A stretch of DNA of 64,000 nucleotides from Enterobacter sp. (GCA_022649305.1 JALCNW010000004.1:62001-126000); one strand, 5' to 3'. Positions 29,835-40,159 are shown, numbered from the stretch's first letter. A program made the numbers and translations. Notes: generated from the sequence alone by a model not told the origin.

Positions 29835-31094
29835 TTAGGCTTCTTGCTCTACCAAATCGCTTTCTTCTTCCAGCAGCCCCTCATTCTGCGCCAGCATCGC
29901 CGTGGCAATCCCGTTCCCCAGAACGTTAATCGCGGAACGACCCATATCCAGGAAATGGTCTATCCCCATGAGCAGCAGGATCCCGGCAACCGGAATATGA
30001 AAACTCGGGATAGTCGCCGCCAGTACCACCAGTGCTGAGCGCGGTACGCCAGCAATGCCTTTCGATGCCAGCATTAAGGTCAGCATTAACACGGTGACTT
30101 CGGCAAAGCTCAGGTGAATATTGTAAGCCTGCGCGATAAACATCGACGCAAACGAGCAATACACCATCGAGCCCACCAGATTAAACGAGTAGCCAATCGG
30201 CAGTACAAACGACACGATATTGCGTGAACAGCCGAAACGGGTGAGCTGTTCCAGCGTTTTCGGGTAGGCCGCTTCGGAGCTGCTGGTGGTGAACGCGACC
30301 AGCACCGGGTCTTTTAGCATGACGACCAGGCGGAAGACTTCTTTCTTCAGCACCATGTATCCCACCGCCAGCAGCACCAGACAGGTGAGCAGAATAGCCA
30401 CATAGTATCCGCCGATAAACGAGGCGTAATTCAACAGAATGCCCAAACCCTGCGTGGCAATAACCGACGAAATGGCGGCGAAGATAGCCAGGGGTGCCAC
30501 GTACATTACGTAGCCCGTGACTTTCAACATGATGTGAGAAACCACGTCCAGCGCCGCGACGAGCGGGGCGTTAAATTTCTCGCCCAGCGACGCGCCGCCA
30601 ATACCAAAGAACATCGAGAACACGACGATCTGTAGGATCTCATTATTGGCCATCGCCCCCACGATACTGGTCGGGATCGTATGCGAGAGAAAACCTTTCA
30701 GCGACATGCCGCCGACCGCAAGACCGGTATCCACCGCTTCAACCGGAATGCTGAGATTAAGACCGCTGCCCGGTTGTTCGAGGGTGACGATAAACAATCC
30801 CACCAGAATAGACAGCACAGAAGAGCTGATAAACCAGACCATGGCTTTACCGCCAACGCGGCCAATGGTTGAGGTTTCCCCGAGCCTCATTATCCCAACC
30901 GTGAGGGTGCTAAATACCAGCGGGGCGATAACCATTTTAATGAGTCGAAGGAAGATGTCGGTCAGGAGTGTGATGTTGTCTGCCCAGCCGGTGATGACGT
31001 CAGTTGACGCATACTCATGAATAACGGCCCCGGAAAGAATGCCCGCCAGCATGAAGATCACGATGAAGAGCGTGAGTTTGTTTGCACTTGCCAC
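29835..31094 (-). CDS. Dicarboxylate/amino acid:cation symporter (DAACS family)
   Basis: The 419-residue membrane protein belongs to the GltP/DctA family. The two re-entrant signatures are visible: FTTSSSEAAYPKTLEQL (serine-rich loop, about residues 267-283) and GVPRSALVVLAATIP, plus DHFLDMGRSAINVLGN in the last helix. These carriers import glutamate, aspartate or C4-dicarboxylates with protons or sodium. The serine loop resembles DctA more than GltP, but substrate is uncertain. The start is GTG at 31092-31094. A perfect CRP site lies about 170 bp upstream. It sits between cheW and the Csu-like pilus operon, a position without a gene in E. coli. Confidence 0.9.
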   Translation of the reverse strand: MASANKLTLFIVIFMLAGILSGAVIHEYASTDVITGWADNITLLTDIFLRLIKMVIAPLVFSTLTVGIMRLGETSTIGRVGGKAMVWFISSSVLSILVGLFIVTLEQPGSGLNLSIPVEAVDTGLAVGGMSLKGFLSHTIPTSIVGAMANNEILQIVVFSMFFGIGGASLGEKFNAPLVAALDVVSHIMLKVTGYVMYVAPLAIFAAISSVIATQGLGILLNYASFIGGYYVAILLTCLVLLAVGYMVLKKEVFRLVVMLKDPVLVAFTTSSSEAAYPKTLEQLTRFGCSRNIVSFVLPIGYSFNLVGSMVYCSFASMFIAQAYNIHLSFAEVTVLMLTLMLASKGIAGVPRSALVVLAATIPSFHIPVAGILLLMGIDHFLDMGRSAINVLGNGIATAMLAQNEGLLEEESDLVEQEA

Positions 31095-31525
31095 GAAAAA
31101 ATACCCTCTATGCGCTTATGATTTTAACCGTGCGCTGAGACATATTATTTTCTAATTGCAGCGCACCAATACATTCATCACATAAATTGAAGTAAAGCCA
31201 AAGTAGATACAACTATTTTTTAGTTTTTATTAGATTTGTTGTTGGTGTCGGTGCGATATATTGTGATGCTTATCACATTAACACCAATATATCCTCAGTT
31301 TATGGCGACTCCGCGAGATGTTTGAAATGTTAACTTTCTGTATTTAAACAATAATTATCGTCAATAAGGCAAAAGTATCAGCTCAAACCCCTCTGGTGGT
31401 TGAAGCGAGATCCATAAACTAAATTCTCAATAACTGCTTATCAGCAAAGTTAAGCGGTGCTAACAGATTGAGCATTATGAATAAAATACAAAAAGCGAAA
31501 GGCAATATTCTCTGGAGGGCTGTAC
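31095..31525. other. Divergent control region of the symporter and the Csu-like pilus operon
   Basis: About 430 bp, strongly AT-rich around 31130-31240, with the CRP site given separately. CTGGAGG at 31512-31518 is the ribosome site of the pilin gene. No gene is seen. Confidence 0.5.
31262..31277 (-). promoter_or_regulatory. CRP site between symporter and pilus operon
   Basis: TGTGA-TGCTTA-TCACA is a perfect CRP consensus core. Catabolite activation of a dicarboxylate symporter is common (dctA). The site could equally act on the divergent pilus operon 250 bp away. Confidence 0.8.
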
Positions 31526-32095
31526 ATGAAAAGAAAACTCCTTCTCATTGGCATGGGCAGTATGCTGGCTATGGCGGCAAGCAATGCCGTTGCGGTGACC
31601 AGTAACGGGACCATCGGGGCCACGCTCACCTTATCAAACGGTTGCCTGATTAACGGCTCGCCAACCCAAAACGGCATTAACTTCGGGACCCTGGATTTTG
31701 GTACTCATCCAGCCACCTTCTCAACGCTCACGACCCAACTTGCCGGTGCCAGTGGCGGGAATACCTTTACCGTTCAATGCACCACCGCCAGTTATTCGGT
31801 AGCGATAACCGGCAACACCAACTCCACCGCACCTGGCACCGTCGTCGGGACCCCAGGAACGCCAGCACGTTATTTGGTAAATGCGACGAATACGGCTCAG
31901 GGCGTCGCGTACAGCCTCTTTAGTGATAGCGGCTTCAACAACATCGTGGCCAACAACGCGCCGATCCCGGTGGCCTCAACCGCAGGGGGGGTAGACAGCT
32001 ATACCCTTTACGGACGCATTACCGGCGGCGGAAACAGCGTAACGGTGGTGCCTGGCACCTACACCGATACCATCAACGTTAGCGTGACCTACTAG
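31526..32095 (+). CDS. Spore-coat-U domain pilin (CsuA/B-like major subunit)
   Basis: The 189-residue secreted protein has a signal peptide (MKRKLLLIGMGSMLAMAASNAVA) and one SCPU (spore coat U) domain, with the features of archaic chaperone-usher pilins: an N-terminal strand (TIGATLTLSNGCLING), a Cys pair (GCLING...VQCTT) and a C-terminal GTYTDTINVSVTY strand. It is the likely main shaft subunit of the pilus encoded by this five-gene operon. Similar pili (Csu of Acinetobacter) mediate attachment to abiotic surfaces and biofilm formation. Confidence 0.87.
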   Translation: MKRKLLLIGMGSMLAMAASNAVAVTSNGTIGATLTLSNGCLINGSPTQNGINFGTLDFGTHPATFSTLTTQLAGASGGNTFTVQCTTASYSVAITGNTNSTAPGTVVGTPGTPARYLVNATNTAQGVAYSLFSDSGFNNIVANNAPIPVASTAGGVDSYTLYGRITGGGNSVTVVPGTYTDTINVSVTY

Positions 32096-32108
32096 TTACA
32101 CACCGTTA

Positions 32109-32657
32109 ATGACCGTTGTGATCCCAGATCTGCGAATACTCGCAGAGGGAAAATTGCATCTTTTTTTTACCCTGCCGTTATGTCTGCTTTATGCGACATC
32201 GGTGGGGGCGGTTACCACGCAATCTTTTCAGGTCTCCGCCACTATCACGCCGGGCTGTGCCGTGACGACGGGAACGGGGGGAGTGCTGGGTACGCTGAAT
32301 TTTGGTGCTCGCAGTGGGGTAGCAACGGGCCAGGTCAGTACCAGCTTTGTGCCTAACGGTGCGCTGTCTATCGCCTGTACGCCCGGGGTGGCGCTGAGCA
32401 TGAGTATCGATGGCGGGCAGCATTACTCGTCGGTGCGTCGGATGCAGCGAGCGAGCGGTAACGACATGGTGGGTTACCGGCTTTACAGCAGCAGTTCGCT
32501 GGCCGCAAACAGCGAGATAGGGGTTAATCAAGCGGTGCCAGTGACCTATACCAACAGCAATAATATTGCGCTGCCGTTATTTGGTGTGGCGCTCCTGACG
32601 GGGTTTAGCCCCGCAGGAACCTATACAGATCAACTCACCGTGACCCTGTCATGGTGA
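32109..32657 (+). CDS. Spore-coat-U domain pilin (minor subunit)
   Basis: The 182-residue secreted protein has a hydrophobic signal segment (about residues 15-35) and one SCPU domain (CAVTTGTGGVLGTLNFGA...AGTYTDQLTVTLSW). The YSSVRRMQRASGNDMVGYRLYSSSS segment is like that of the tip protein encoded last in the operon. It starts 14 bp after the first pilin gene. The first about 14 residues before the signal core are unusual, so translation may start at a later codon. Confidence 0.82.
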   Translation: MTVVIPDLRILAEGKLHLFFTLPLCLLYATSVGAVTTQSFQVSATITPGCAVTTGTGGVLGTLNFGARSGVATGQVSTSFVPNGALSIACTPGVALSMSIDGGQHYSSVRRMQRASGNDMVGYRLYSSSSLAANSEIGVNQAVPVTYTNSNNIALPLFGVALLTGFSPAGTYTDQLTVTLSW

Positions 32658-32673
32658 AACAGGGAGAAGGTCA

Positions 32674-33434
32674 ATGAAGGCATCTTTTTTACGCTATGGC
32701 GTGCTGGGTCTAGGGGTGATATTTGCCTCAGCCATGGGGAGAGCAAACGCGGCGGCAACCATTTTGCTTTGGCCTATCGATCCCTGGCTTTCCGCTGATA
32801 CCAAAGCCACCGAATTATGGATCCAGAATCAAGGGAATAGCGCGACCACCATGCAGGTGCGCATCGTGCGCTGGCGGCAGGAAAATGGCTTCGAGCGCTA
32901 CACTGCCCAGCAGGATGTGGTCGCCAGCCCGCCTATCGTTAATATTTCTAAGGGCAGCAAGCAGTTAATTCGACTGATCAAACAAAGCGATGTTCCGATG
33001 GGGGTCGTACAGCCTATCGCATTATTGTCGATGAAATCCCTCAACCCAGCGACACATCCCAGCCTGAAATGGGCCTCAAACTCCAGATGCGCTATTCCAT
33101 TCCGCTTTTTGTTTATGGTCAGGGTATCCAGACCATCAAAGAAGGGGCGCATCATGCGCTGGTGGAAACCAATAACCTGAGCTGGCGAGTGGTTCAGGAC
33201 GGAGGGCACCCTGCGTTACAGGTTAGCAATCGAGGGGATGTTCACGTGCGGTTAAGTCAGGTTGCGCTCGGTCAGGGAGGGCAAAAACGCACGCTGGCAG
33301 AGGGGCTATTGGGCTACGTTCTGCCGGGCAGCACCCGTAGCTGGCCGCTTCCTGCGGGGCTTCGCCAGCCACATCAGCTGAGTGCGCAAATTAATGCCCG
33401 GGATCCGCAATGGCAGTCGGCGCCTGTCAACTGA
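32674..33434 (+). pseudogene. Archaic pilus chaperone, frameshifted (CsuC-like)
   Basis: Two overlapping frames together make one chaperone. The first (from ATG 32674) has a signal peptide and the N-terminal immunoglobulin domain through KGSKQLIRLIKQSDVPMG. The second continues GRTAYRIIVDEIPQP...MGLKLQMRYSIPLFVYG to the stop at 33434. They join at a run of five G (33000-33004); one extra G would restore a 253-residue protein, a normal chaperone length. In the first frame alone the product ends at 33180 with unrelated sequence. Either the gene is broken, the G run varies, or this is a sequencing error. Without a working chaperone the pilus should not assemble. Confidence 0.85.
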
Positions 33435-35794
33435 AGGCGGCGATGATAATCCTGCTCTGCGTTACGACACGCTCCTGGGCCGAGTCCGGCGATGACAATT
33501 TACCGCCACCGCCAGGTGCGCAGGCGGTCAATAGCGAAGCAGTATTTCAGCTGTCGGTGGTGATTAACCACTACGACACCGGGCTGGTGGTCCCCGTCAC
33601 GCAGCGTGAAGGGATGTTTTTCATCTCCAGCGCAGATTTGCTGCGCGCGGGGCTGCCGCCAGAGCAGGTGCCCGTTGGCGAGGTAAATCTCTCGCAACTG
33701 GCGCAGGTGCGGGTTGAATATGACAGCACCGCGCAGCGTTTGCTGTTAAACGTGCCGCGCGAGTGGGTATCCGCCCGCGTGACGCCTTTCGGTGGACAGC
33801 GTGCTCAGAGCAAACCCTATTACGGCACCGGGGCTTTACTCAATTACGATCTCTACACCAACCACACCGAACATATTGGCGGTCAGGCCTCGCTATGGCA
33901 TGAGTTCCGCTACTTTAATGAAAACGGCTCTCTCTCCTCTACGGGCTATACGCGCCAAAGCTTTGACGGGAATACCGGCCAGCAGGAAGGCTATGTGCGT
34001 TACGACACCACGTTGACGATGACCAACGAAGACGATGCCACCACGTGGACCGTGGGGGATGTGATCAGTGATGCGGTGAGCTGGAGCAGCAGCGTGCGAA
34101 TGGGCGGCATCAGTTACGGACGCGATTTTTCGTTGCGCCCGGACCTGGTCACCTGGCCGCTGCCTGAGTTTTCCGGCGAGGCCGCCGTGCCGACATCGGT
34201 CGATCTGTTTATTAACGGCTACCGTTCCGGTTCAACGCAACTCCAGCCGGGACCCTTTACCCTGACCAACCTGCCGTACATCAATGGGGCGGGGGATGCG
34301 GTGCTAATCACCACCGATGCCCTGGGGCGTCAGGTGAGTACGACCATGCCGTTTTACGTCACCAGCGATCTGCTAAAACAAGGCCTGAGCGACGGGGCGT
34401 TCACGCTGGGCAGCCTGCGCCGTAGTTACGGCATTGATAATTTTGACTACGGCCCGGCGGCAGGGAGCGGATCCTATCGCTACGGCGCGACCGACTGGCT
34501 GACGCTCGAGGGGCACGCCGAGGCCGCCGAGGAGCTGGCGTTGGGCGGAGCAGGGGCGGTGGTGAAACTGGGTCGCTACGGCGTGGTGAACTCCTCTTAT
34601 ACCCACAGCCAGATGCGGGGCGACGACGGCGGACAAATCAACTGGGGCTATCAGTACAGCACCAGCGCGTTCAGCCTCGCCACTCAGCATTCCCGACGCG
34701 ATCGCGGCTACGGCAACCTGGCGCTCTACGATCAGCCCACTATCTACGATGAACAAAACCAGCCTATCGCGAGTCTGAGTCGCAACACCGACCAGTATTC
34801 CCTGACCTTTAATCTGGGTGATTTCGGCAATATCGGTGCCGCATGGATTGGCGTCGAAAGCTTTGACAGTCAAAAAACAGAGCTGCTCAATCTCTCCTGG
34901 AGTCGCAACCTGTGGGGCAACAGCAGTCTCTATCTTGCCGCCAGCCGCGACCAACAGCGCGGTGACTGGACGGTGGCGATGTCGCTGCAAATCCCGCTAG
35001 GAGAGCGGGACAGTGCGGCGATTACCCTCGAAAACACGCCTGATTCAGGCAGCACCCAGCGGGTTAACTACAACCACTCGATGCCATCGGACGGCGGTTT
35101 TAGCTGGAATATGGCGTTGGCTAACCAGTCGACATCAAGCCACTACCAGCAAGCCACACTGGGTTGGCGTAACAATAACATCGAGTTGCAGGGCGGCGGC
35201 TACGGTGAACGGGACATGATGACCTGGTGGGGCGAGGCGATGGGGTCGATAGTCCTGATGGATAACGAACTGTTCGCCGCGAATAAAATCAATGACGCCT
35301 TTGTGGTGATCAGCACCGACGGGCATCCGGACGTGCCGGTCAATTATGAAAACCAGCCTGTGGGCAAAACGAATCATAACGGCTATCTGCTGATCAGCGG
35401 CGTGTCGGCCTATTACCCTGCAAGTTACAGTATCAACACGCTGAATTTGCCTGCTGACACGCGGTTAAAAGAGACCGAGCGCCGTGTGGCGATCCGCCGT
35501 CACAGCGGCTATCTGGTTGATTTTCCGATGGAGCAGGAGCGCGTGGCAAGCGTGATCCTCCACGATACCAACGGGAAAGATATCCCGGTGGGAAGCCAGG
35601 TCAGGCGGCCATCGCGCAATACGGCGGTGGTTGGCTACGACGGTATTGCCTGGCTGGAGAGCCTGAACGACATCAATGCGCTCAGTGTCACGACGCCGGA
35701 GGGTAAACGCTGCCATGCCACCCTGACCATTGACGCCAACCCGGAGCACAAGCTCAAGACCTATGGCCCGCTGGTTTGCCGGGAGGGGCAATGA
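33410..35794 (+). CDS. Outer-membrane fimbrial usher, archaic (CsuD-like) class
   Basis: The 794-residue usher has an N-terminal domain (EAVFQLSVVINHYDTGLVVPV), a central beta-barrel with plug (RSGSTQLQPGPFTLTNLPYINGAGDAVLITTDALGRQ, a highly conserved usher segment), and C-terminal domains ending TYGPLVCREGQ. It would secrete and assemble the SCPU pilins through the outer membrane. The ATG at 33410 overlaps the chaperone gene by 25 bp. Met12 (33443), just after the chaperone stop and behind AAGG, is an alternative start. The frame is intact, so any decay is limited to the chaperone. Confidence 0.92.
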   Translation: MAVGACQLKAAMIILLCVTTRSWAESGDDNLPPPPGAQAVNSEAVFQLSVVINHYDTGLVVPVTQREGMFFISSADLLRAGLPPEQVPVGEVNLSQLAQVRVEYDSTAQRLLLNVPREWVSARVTPFGGQRAQSKPYYGTGALLNYDLYTNHTEHIGGQASLWHEFRYFNENGSLSSTGYTRQSFDGNTGQQEGYVRYDTTLTMTNEDDATTWTVGDVISDAVSWSSSVRMGGISYGRDFSLRPDLVTWPLPEFSGEAAVPTSVDLFINGYRSGSTQLQPGPFTLTNLPYINGAGDAVLITTDALGRQVSTTMPFYVTSDLLKQGLSDGAFTLGSLRRSYGIDNFDYGPAAGSGSYRYGATDWLTLEGHAEAAEELALGGAGAVVKLGRYGVVNSSYTHSQMRGDDGGQINWGYQYSTSAFSLATQHSRRDRGYGNLALYDQPTIYDEQNQPIASLSRNTDQYSLTFNLGDFGNIGAAWIGVESFDSQKTELLNLSWSRNLWGNSSLYLAASRDQQRGDWTVAMSLQIPLGERDSAAITLENTPDSGSTQRVNYNHSMPSDGGFSWNMALANQSTSSHYQQATLGWRNNNIELQGGGYGERDMMTWWGEAMGSIVLMDNELFAANKINDAFVVISTDGHPDVPVNYENQPVGKTNHNGYLLISGVSAYYPASYSINTLNLPADTRLKETERRVAIRRHSGYLVDFPMEQERVASVILHDTNGKDIPVGSQVRRPSRNTAVVGYDGIAWLESLNDINALSVTTPEGKRCHATLTIDANPEHKLKTYGPLVCREGQ

Positions 35795-36756
35795 AACGCG
35801 TGCTGCTCATGTTGCTGCTGCTGGTCATTGCGGGCGGCAGTAAGGCGGCCTGTACGGTCAGCACCGTGAATGCCGCCTTTGGAAGTGTGACGTCATTTGC
35901 GTTAAGCGGAACCGGCGAGGTGGAAACCACTGGCACGCTGGTGGTCACCTGTGACGCAGTGCTCAATTTATTGACCAACGACTCCGTGACGCTCAACTAC
36001 ACCGCCGCTACCGTGTCGGCGAATAGCCGGGCGACCATGAAACGTACCGATAACGCGGCGATTACCGACGTGATCCCCACGCGCCTGTGCGGGCTGACGG
36101 GCTGTTCGGGCAGCTCAGAAGTTCAAATCGCCAAATCCTATACCTGGAGTGGTAACACGCTGTTAAACCTGATTGGCGCGAAGCAGTACAACATCCCGCT
36201 CTACTTCCGTACGGTCTCTGGGCAAAACGTGACGGCAGGCCCGTATCAGGTTGTCCTGACGTTTAGCATTAACTACAGCGTCTGTTCGGTCGGGTTGGGT
36301 GCGGTGTGTCTTACCCCGCAAACCGGTACGGCAACGACCAGCATTACCCTAAATATGAACGTCACCAACGACTGTAGCGCCATGACCACACCCAACGTCA
36401 GCTTTAATAGCGCGCCGTTGGTTCAGAATTTCCCGACGATTTCCCAGGCTGTCGCCGTGACCTGTACCAAGGGCAGCACCTATACCATCGGCATTAATAA
36501 TGGGCTAAACGCACTTAACGGCGTGCGCCGGATGGTGAATAGCGGAAACTACATGAGTTATGACATCTATAAAGAAGCCACCAGCAATCGTTGGGGCGGT
36601 AGCGGGACCGAACGCTGGGCCAGCGCGGCCTCATCGCAGCTCAGTGCCGATGGGCTTTTGCGTACCTACAACTACACCGCCAAAGTGTTGACCAGCCAAA
36701 CCACACCCCCCGCCGGAGCCTATACCGACACCCTCGTGGTTGATGTCGCGTTCTGA
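35791..36756 (+). CDS. Two-domain spore-coat-U tip adhesin (CsuE-like)
   Basis: The 321-residue secreted protein has a signal peptide (MKRVLLMLLLLVIAGGSKA) then two SCPU domains: residues about 20-170 (begins CTVSTVNAAFGSVTSF) and about 190-321 (CSAMTTPNVSFNSAP to GAYTDTLVVDVAF). This layout matches CsuE, the tip adhesin of archaic pili, whose first domain binds hydrophobic surfaces. ATG at 35791 overlaps the usher stop as ATGA, indicating coupling; GGGAGGGG lies just upstream. It ends the pilus operon. Only 84 bp separate it from tar, with no terminator visible. Confidence 0.88.
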   Translation: MKRVLLMLLLLVIAGGSKAACTVSTVNAAFGSVTSFALSGTGEVETTGTLVVTCDAVLNLLTNDSVTLNYTAATVSANSRATMKRTDNAAITDVIPTRLCGLTGCSGSSEVQIAKSYTWSGNTLLNLIGAKQYNIPLYFRTVSGQNVTAGPYQVVLTFSINYSVCSVGLGAVCLTPQTGTATTSITLNMNVTNDCSAMTTPNVSFNSAPLVQNFPTISQAVAVTCTKGSTYTIGINNGLNALNGVRRMVNSGNYMSYDIYKEATSNRWGGSGTERWASAASSQLSADGLLRTYNYTAKVLTSQTTPPAGAYTDTLVVDVAF

Positions 36757-36782
36757 GCCGACGCTTTTCCCTTTCGCAAATG

Positions 36783-36809
36783 TAAAGTTCCCGCCGTCCG
36801 TGCCGATAA
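36783..36809 (+). promoter_or_regulatory. Sigma-28 (FliA) promoter of tar-tap-cheRBYZ
   Basis: TAAAGTTC-N11-GCCGATAA matches the FliA consensus at 15 of 16 positions with exact spacing and lies 32 bp before tar. The chemotaxis operon thus keeps its own class III promoter behind the inserted pilus genes. Confidence 0.95.
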
Positions 36810-36840
36810 CACCGTTAATAAAACTTAGAGAAGGTGTTGT

Positions 36841-38514
36841 ATGTTGAACCGTATCCGCGTAGTCACGATGCTGATGATGGTGCTGGTCATTTTCGCACTT
36901 CTTCAGCTCCTTTCCGGTGGGCTGTTGTTCTCATCTTTAAAACAAAACCAGCAAAGTTTTGCGGTATCGAACGATCTGCGTTTACAGCAAAGTGAACTGA
37001 CGTCCACTTGGGATTTGATGCTGCAAACGCGTATCAACCTGAGCCGATCTTCAGCGCGCATGATGATGGATCCCGCTAATCAGCAGAGCAGTGCAAAAAC
37101 CGATCTCCTGAAAAATGCCCGCACCACGCTTGCTGAGGCCGCAAAGCATTACGATGCCTTCAAAAAAATCACGCCCCTTCCCGCGATGGAGCAGGCGAGC
37201 CAGAACATTGACGAAAAATACACCCGCTATGCTGCCGGTCTGACGGAGCTGATTCAGTTCCTCGAGAGCGGCAATACCGACGCTTACTTTGCTCAGCCAA
37301 CCCAGGGGATGCAAAACGCCCTCGGTGCCGCGTTGAGCGAATACGCGAAGGCCAGCAGCGAGCAGTATCATTCCGCCTTTACCGAGAGCAAGAACGACTA
37401 CCGTTTTGCCAAGTGGCAGATGGCGTTTTTAGCGTTGGCACTGGTCATTGTGCTGGTGGGCGTATGGTACGGCATCCGACATGTTTTGCTGAATCCGCTG
37501 GGTCGTGTCATCGCTCATATTCGTGAGATTGCCAGCGGCGATCTGACTAAAACGCTCACCATTTCCGGGCGTAACGAAATGACCGAACTGGCAACTACCG
37601 TTGACCATATGCAGCGTTCGCTGACCGATACCGTCACCAACGTGCGTCAGGGTTCGGATGCGATTTACACCGGCACCAGCGAAATTGCGATGGGCAATAA
37701 CGATCTCTCCTCACGTACGGAGCAGCAGGCTTCCGCGCTGGAAGAGACGGCAGCCAGCATGGAAGAGCTGACGGCAACCGTGAAGCAAAACGCCGATAAC
37801 GCGCGTCAGGCGGCTCAGCTGGCGGAAAGCGCTTCTGAAACCGCACAGCGCGGCGGCAAAGTGGTGGATGGCGTGGTGAAAACCATGCATGACATCGCGG
37901 GCAGCTCGAAGAAGATCGCCGACATCACCAGCGTTATCGACGGTATTGCCTTCCAGACTAATATCCTGGCGCTTAACGCGGCAGTGGAAGCGGCGCGTGC
38001 CGGAGAGCAGGGGCGCGGTTTTGCGGTTGTTGCTGGCGAAGTGCGTAACCTTGCCAGCCGAAGCGCCAATGCAGCGAAAGAAATCAAAGCGTTGATTGAA
38101 GATTCCGTCTCGCGTGTGAATACCGGTTCGGTGCTGGTAGAAAGCGCCGGGGAAACGATGGATGAAATCGTCAATGCGGTGACTCGCGTGACCGACATCA
38201 TGGGCGAAATCGCCTCTGCGTCGGATGAACAGAGTCGTGGTATCGACCAGGTTGCACTGGCGGTACAGGAAATGGATCGCGTCACACAACAAAACGCCGC
38301 GCTGGTGCAGGAGTCTGCTGCGGCGGCCGCTGCGCTGGAAGACCAGGCGAGTCGTCTGAAGATGGCCGTCTCGGCGTTTCGCCTTACCTCTACACCACTC
38401 AATACGGATACGTCACGGAGAAGACCTGCCGGGACGGCGTCTGTCGCTGGGGTGAAAAACACCCGTGCGACGACACATGGACAGGGACAAGAAGAAAACT
38501 GGGAAACATTTTGA
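36841..38514 (+). CDS. tar: Methyl-accepting chemotaxis protein Tar (aspartate receptor)
   Basis: The 557-residue receptor has two membrane helices (about residues 7-30 and 190-212), a periplasmic four-helix sensor, a HAMP domain, methylation helices and the signalling hairpin ([29 protein letters not shown]). Aspartate-binding arginines Arg64, Arg69 and Arg73 are in E. coli register ([12 protein letters not shown]), and [11 protein letters not shown] matches the second ligand segment. It ends NWETF, the pentapeptide that tethers CheR and CheB. It should sense aspartate (and maltose via MalE) and repellent metals. First gene of the receptor-adaptation operon. Confidence 0.96.
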   Translation: MLNRIRVVTMLMMVLVIFALLQLLSGGLLFSSLKQNQQSFAVSNDLRLQQSELTSTWDLMLQTRINLSRSSARMMMDPANQQSSAKTDLLKNARTTLAEAAKHYDAFKKITPLPAMEQASQNIDEKYTRYAAGLTELIQFLESGNTDAYFAQPTQGMQNALGAALSEYAKASSEQYHSAFTESKNDYRFAKWQMAFLALALVIVLVGVWYGIRHVLLNPLGRVIAHIREIASGDLTKTLTISGRNEMTELATTVDHMQRSLTDTVTNVRQGSDAIYTGTSEIAMGNNDLSSRTEQQASALEETAASMEELTATVKQNADNARQAAQLAESASETAQRGGKVVDGVVKTMHDIAGSSKKIADITSVIDGIAFQTNILALNAAVEAARAGEQGRGFAVVAGEVRNLASRSANAAKEIKALIEDSVSRVNTGSVLVESAGETMDEIVNAVTRVTDIMGEIASASDEQSRGIDQVALAVQEMDRVTQQNAALVQESAAAAAALEDQASRLKMAVSAFRLTSTPLNTDTSRRRPAGTASVAGVKNTRATTHGQGQEENWETF

Positions 38515-38557
38515 CTGATATTTAACCGCGGCTGCTTGCCGCATGATGGGAGCGTGG

Positions 38558-40159
38558 ATGTTAAATCGTATTCGTATCTCGACCACATTGTTTTTAATTT
38601 TGATTCTTTGCGGTGTATTGCAGGTTGGCAGTAACGGGTTGTCATTTTGGGCGTTTCGCGATGGTTATCAGAATTTGCAGGAAGTCGAGACGAGTAACCA
38701 GCAACGCTCCTCGCTCGCAGAAACGCGAGTGGTGTTATTGCAGGCCAGCACCGCGCTGAATAAGGCGGGCACGCTCACGGCATTAAGCTATCCACCGGAT
38801 GACATCAAAGCACTGATGGTCACCGCTCGCGAAAGTCTGAAGCAGGCCGATGTGCAGTTTAAAACCTTTGGCACACAGGACGCGGTCAGTGAAAAGGGCA
38901 AAGCGCTGAAAGCGGAAATGCAGAAAAGTTATACCCAGTGGCACAGCGATTTGGAGCATCAGGCCACCTGGCTTGAAAACAATCAGCTGTCAGACTTCCT
39001 CACCGCACCGGTGCAGGATTCTCAGGCTGCTTTCAATAAAAGCTTTAACGCCTGGCTGGTGGACATGAACCAGTTTGTCGAACACGCGAGTAGGGATAGC
39101 CGCACCAGCTACCACATGTCGGGAGTGATATTTGCCACGATGGTAATTTTGGCCGCACTGCTCACTGGTGGGGCATTGCTCTGGTCGCGCAGGATGATTG
39201 TGTTACCGCTGGCGATTATCAGTAGCCATTTTGACAGCATTGCAAAAGGTAACCTGGCGCGTCCGGTCGCGGTATTCGGTAAGAATGAAATTTCGGCTAT
39301 TTTTGCCAGCCTCAAAGCGATGCAGGGTTCTTTGCGTGAAACGGTAACCGAAGTGCGTCACGGCAGTTACGCGATGCACACCGGTATTTCGGAGATTGCA
39401 GCAGGTAACAACGATCTGTCATCTCGTACTGAACAGCAGGCCGCTTCGCTGGCGCAAACTGCGGCCAGTATGGAAGAGCTAACGGCGACGGTTGGCCAGA
39501 ACGCCGACAATGCTCGTCAGGCGTCAGATTTGGCAAAAAGTGCCGCGCAAACGGCGAGGAAAGGCGGGGATCAAACGTCACACGTTGCCAGCACAATGCA
39601 ACAAATCGCCACCAGCTCGCAGAAAATTGGCGACATTATTAGCGTGATTGACGGTATTGCTTTTCAGACCAATATCCTGGCACTGAACGCCGCGGTGGAA
39701 GCGGCGCGCGCGGGTGAACAGGGACGCGGTTTTGCCGTCGTTGCGGGTGAAGTTCGCAATCTCGCCAGCCGCAGCGCAAACGCAGCAAAAGAGATCAAAG
39801 TATTGATTGAAGAGTCCGTTTCCCGCGTTAAGCAGGGCGCTGAACTGGTCGATACCGCCGCGCACACCATGACTGAAATTGTGACATCGGTGACGCGCGT
39901 CAACGACATTATGGGTGAGATAGCTTCCGCCTCAGATGAACAGCGTCGCGGAATAGAGCAGGTTGCTCAGGCCGTGTCGCAGATGGATCAGGTAACGCAA
40001 CAGAACGCTTCTCTCGTAGAAGAAGCGGCGGCCGCTACCGACCAGCTCGCTAATCAGGCCGATCATCTTACCGGTCTGGTTGCGGTATTTAACGTGAAAG
40101 AGCAAGTCGAAACAGTAGCAGAAGTCGGACGGTCACAGGCCGTGCCAGTTGTATCCTGA
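38558..40159 (+). CDS. tap: Methyl-accepting chemotaxis protein Tap (dipeptide receptor)
   Basis: The 533-residue receptor equals E. coli Tap in length and is very similar in the sensor ([59 protein letters not shown]). It has the usual two membrane helices, HAMP and signalling hairpin. It ends AVPVVS and lacks the NWETF pentapeptide, so like E. coli Tap it relies on neighbouring receptors for efficient methylation. Tap senses dipeptides through DppA and pyrimidines. ATG at 38558 was chosen because GGGAG precedes it and the length fits; an upstream ATG at 38543 adds five residues. Confidence 0.96.
   Translation: MLNRIRISTTLFLILILCGVLQVGSNGLSFWAFRDGYQNLQEVETSNQQRSSLAETRVVLLQASTALNKAGTLTALSYPPDDIKALMVTARESLKQADVQFKTFGTQDAVSEKGKALKAEMQKSYTQWHSDLEHQATWLENNQLSDFLTAPVQDSQAAFNKSFNAWLVDMNQFVEHASRDSRTSYHMSGVIFATMVILAALLTGGALLWSRRMIVLPLAIISSHFDSIAKGNLARPVAVFGKNEISAIFASLKAMQGSLRETVTEVRHGSYAMHTGISEIAAGNNDLSSRTEQQAASLAQTAASMEELTATVGQNADNARQASDLAKSAAQTARKGGDQTSHVASTMQQIATSSQKIGDIISVIDGIAFQTNILALNAAVEAARAGEQGRGFAVVAGEVRNLASRSANAAKEIKVLIEESVSRVKQGAELVDTAAHTMTEIVTSVTRVNDIMGEIASASDEQRRGIEQVAQAVSQMDQVTQQNASLVEEAAAATDQLANQADHLTGLVAVFNVKEQVETVAEVGRSQAVPVVS

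Noticed and set aside
33000-33004. Programmed -1 ribosomal frameshift in the pilus chaperone
   Set aside because: A five-G run alone is a poor slippery site, no obvious downstream pseudoknot was found, and related chaperones are single-frame genes.
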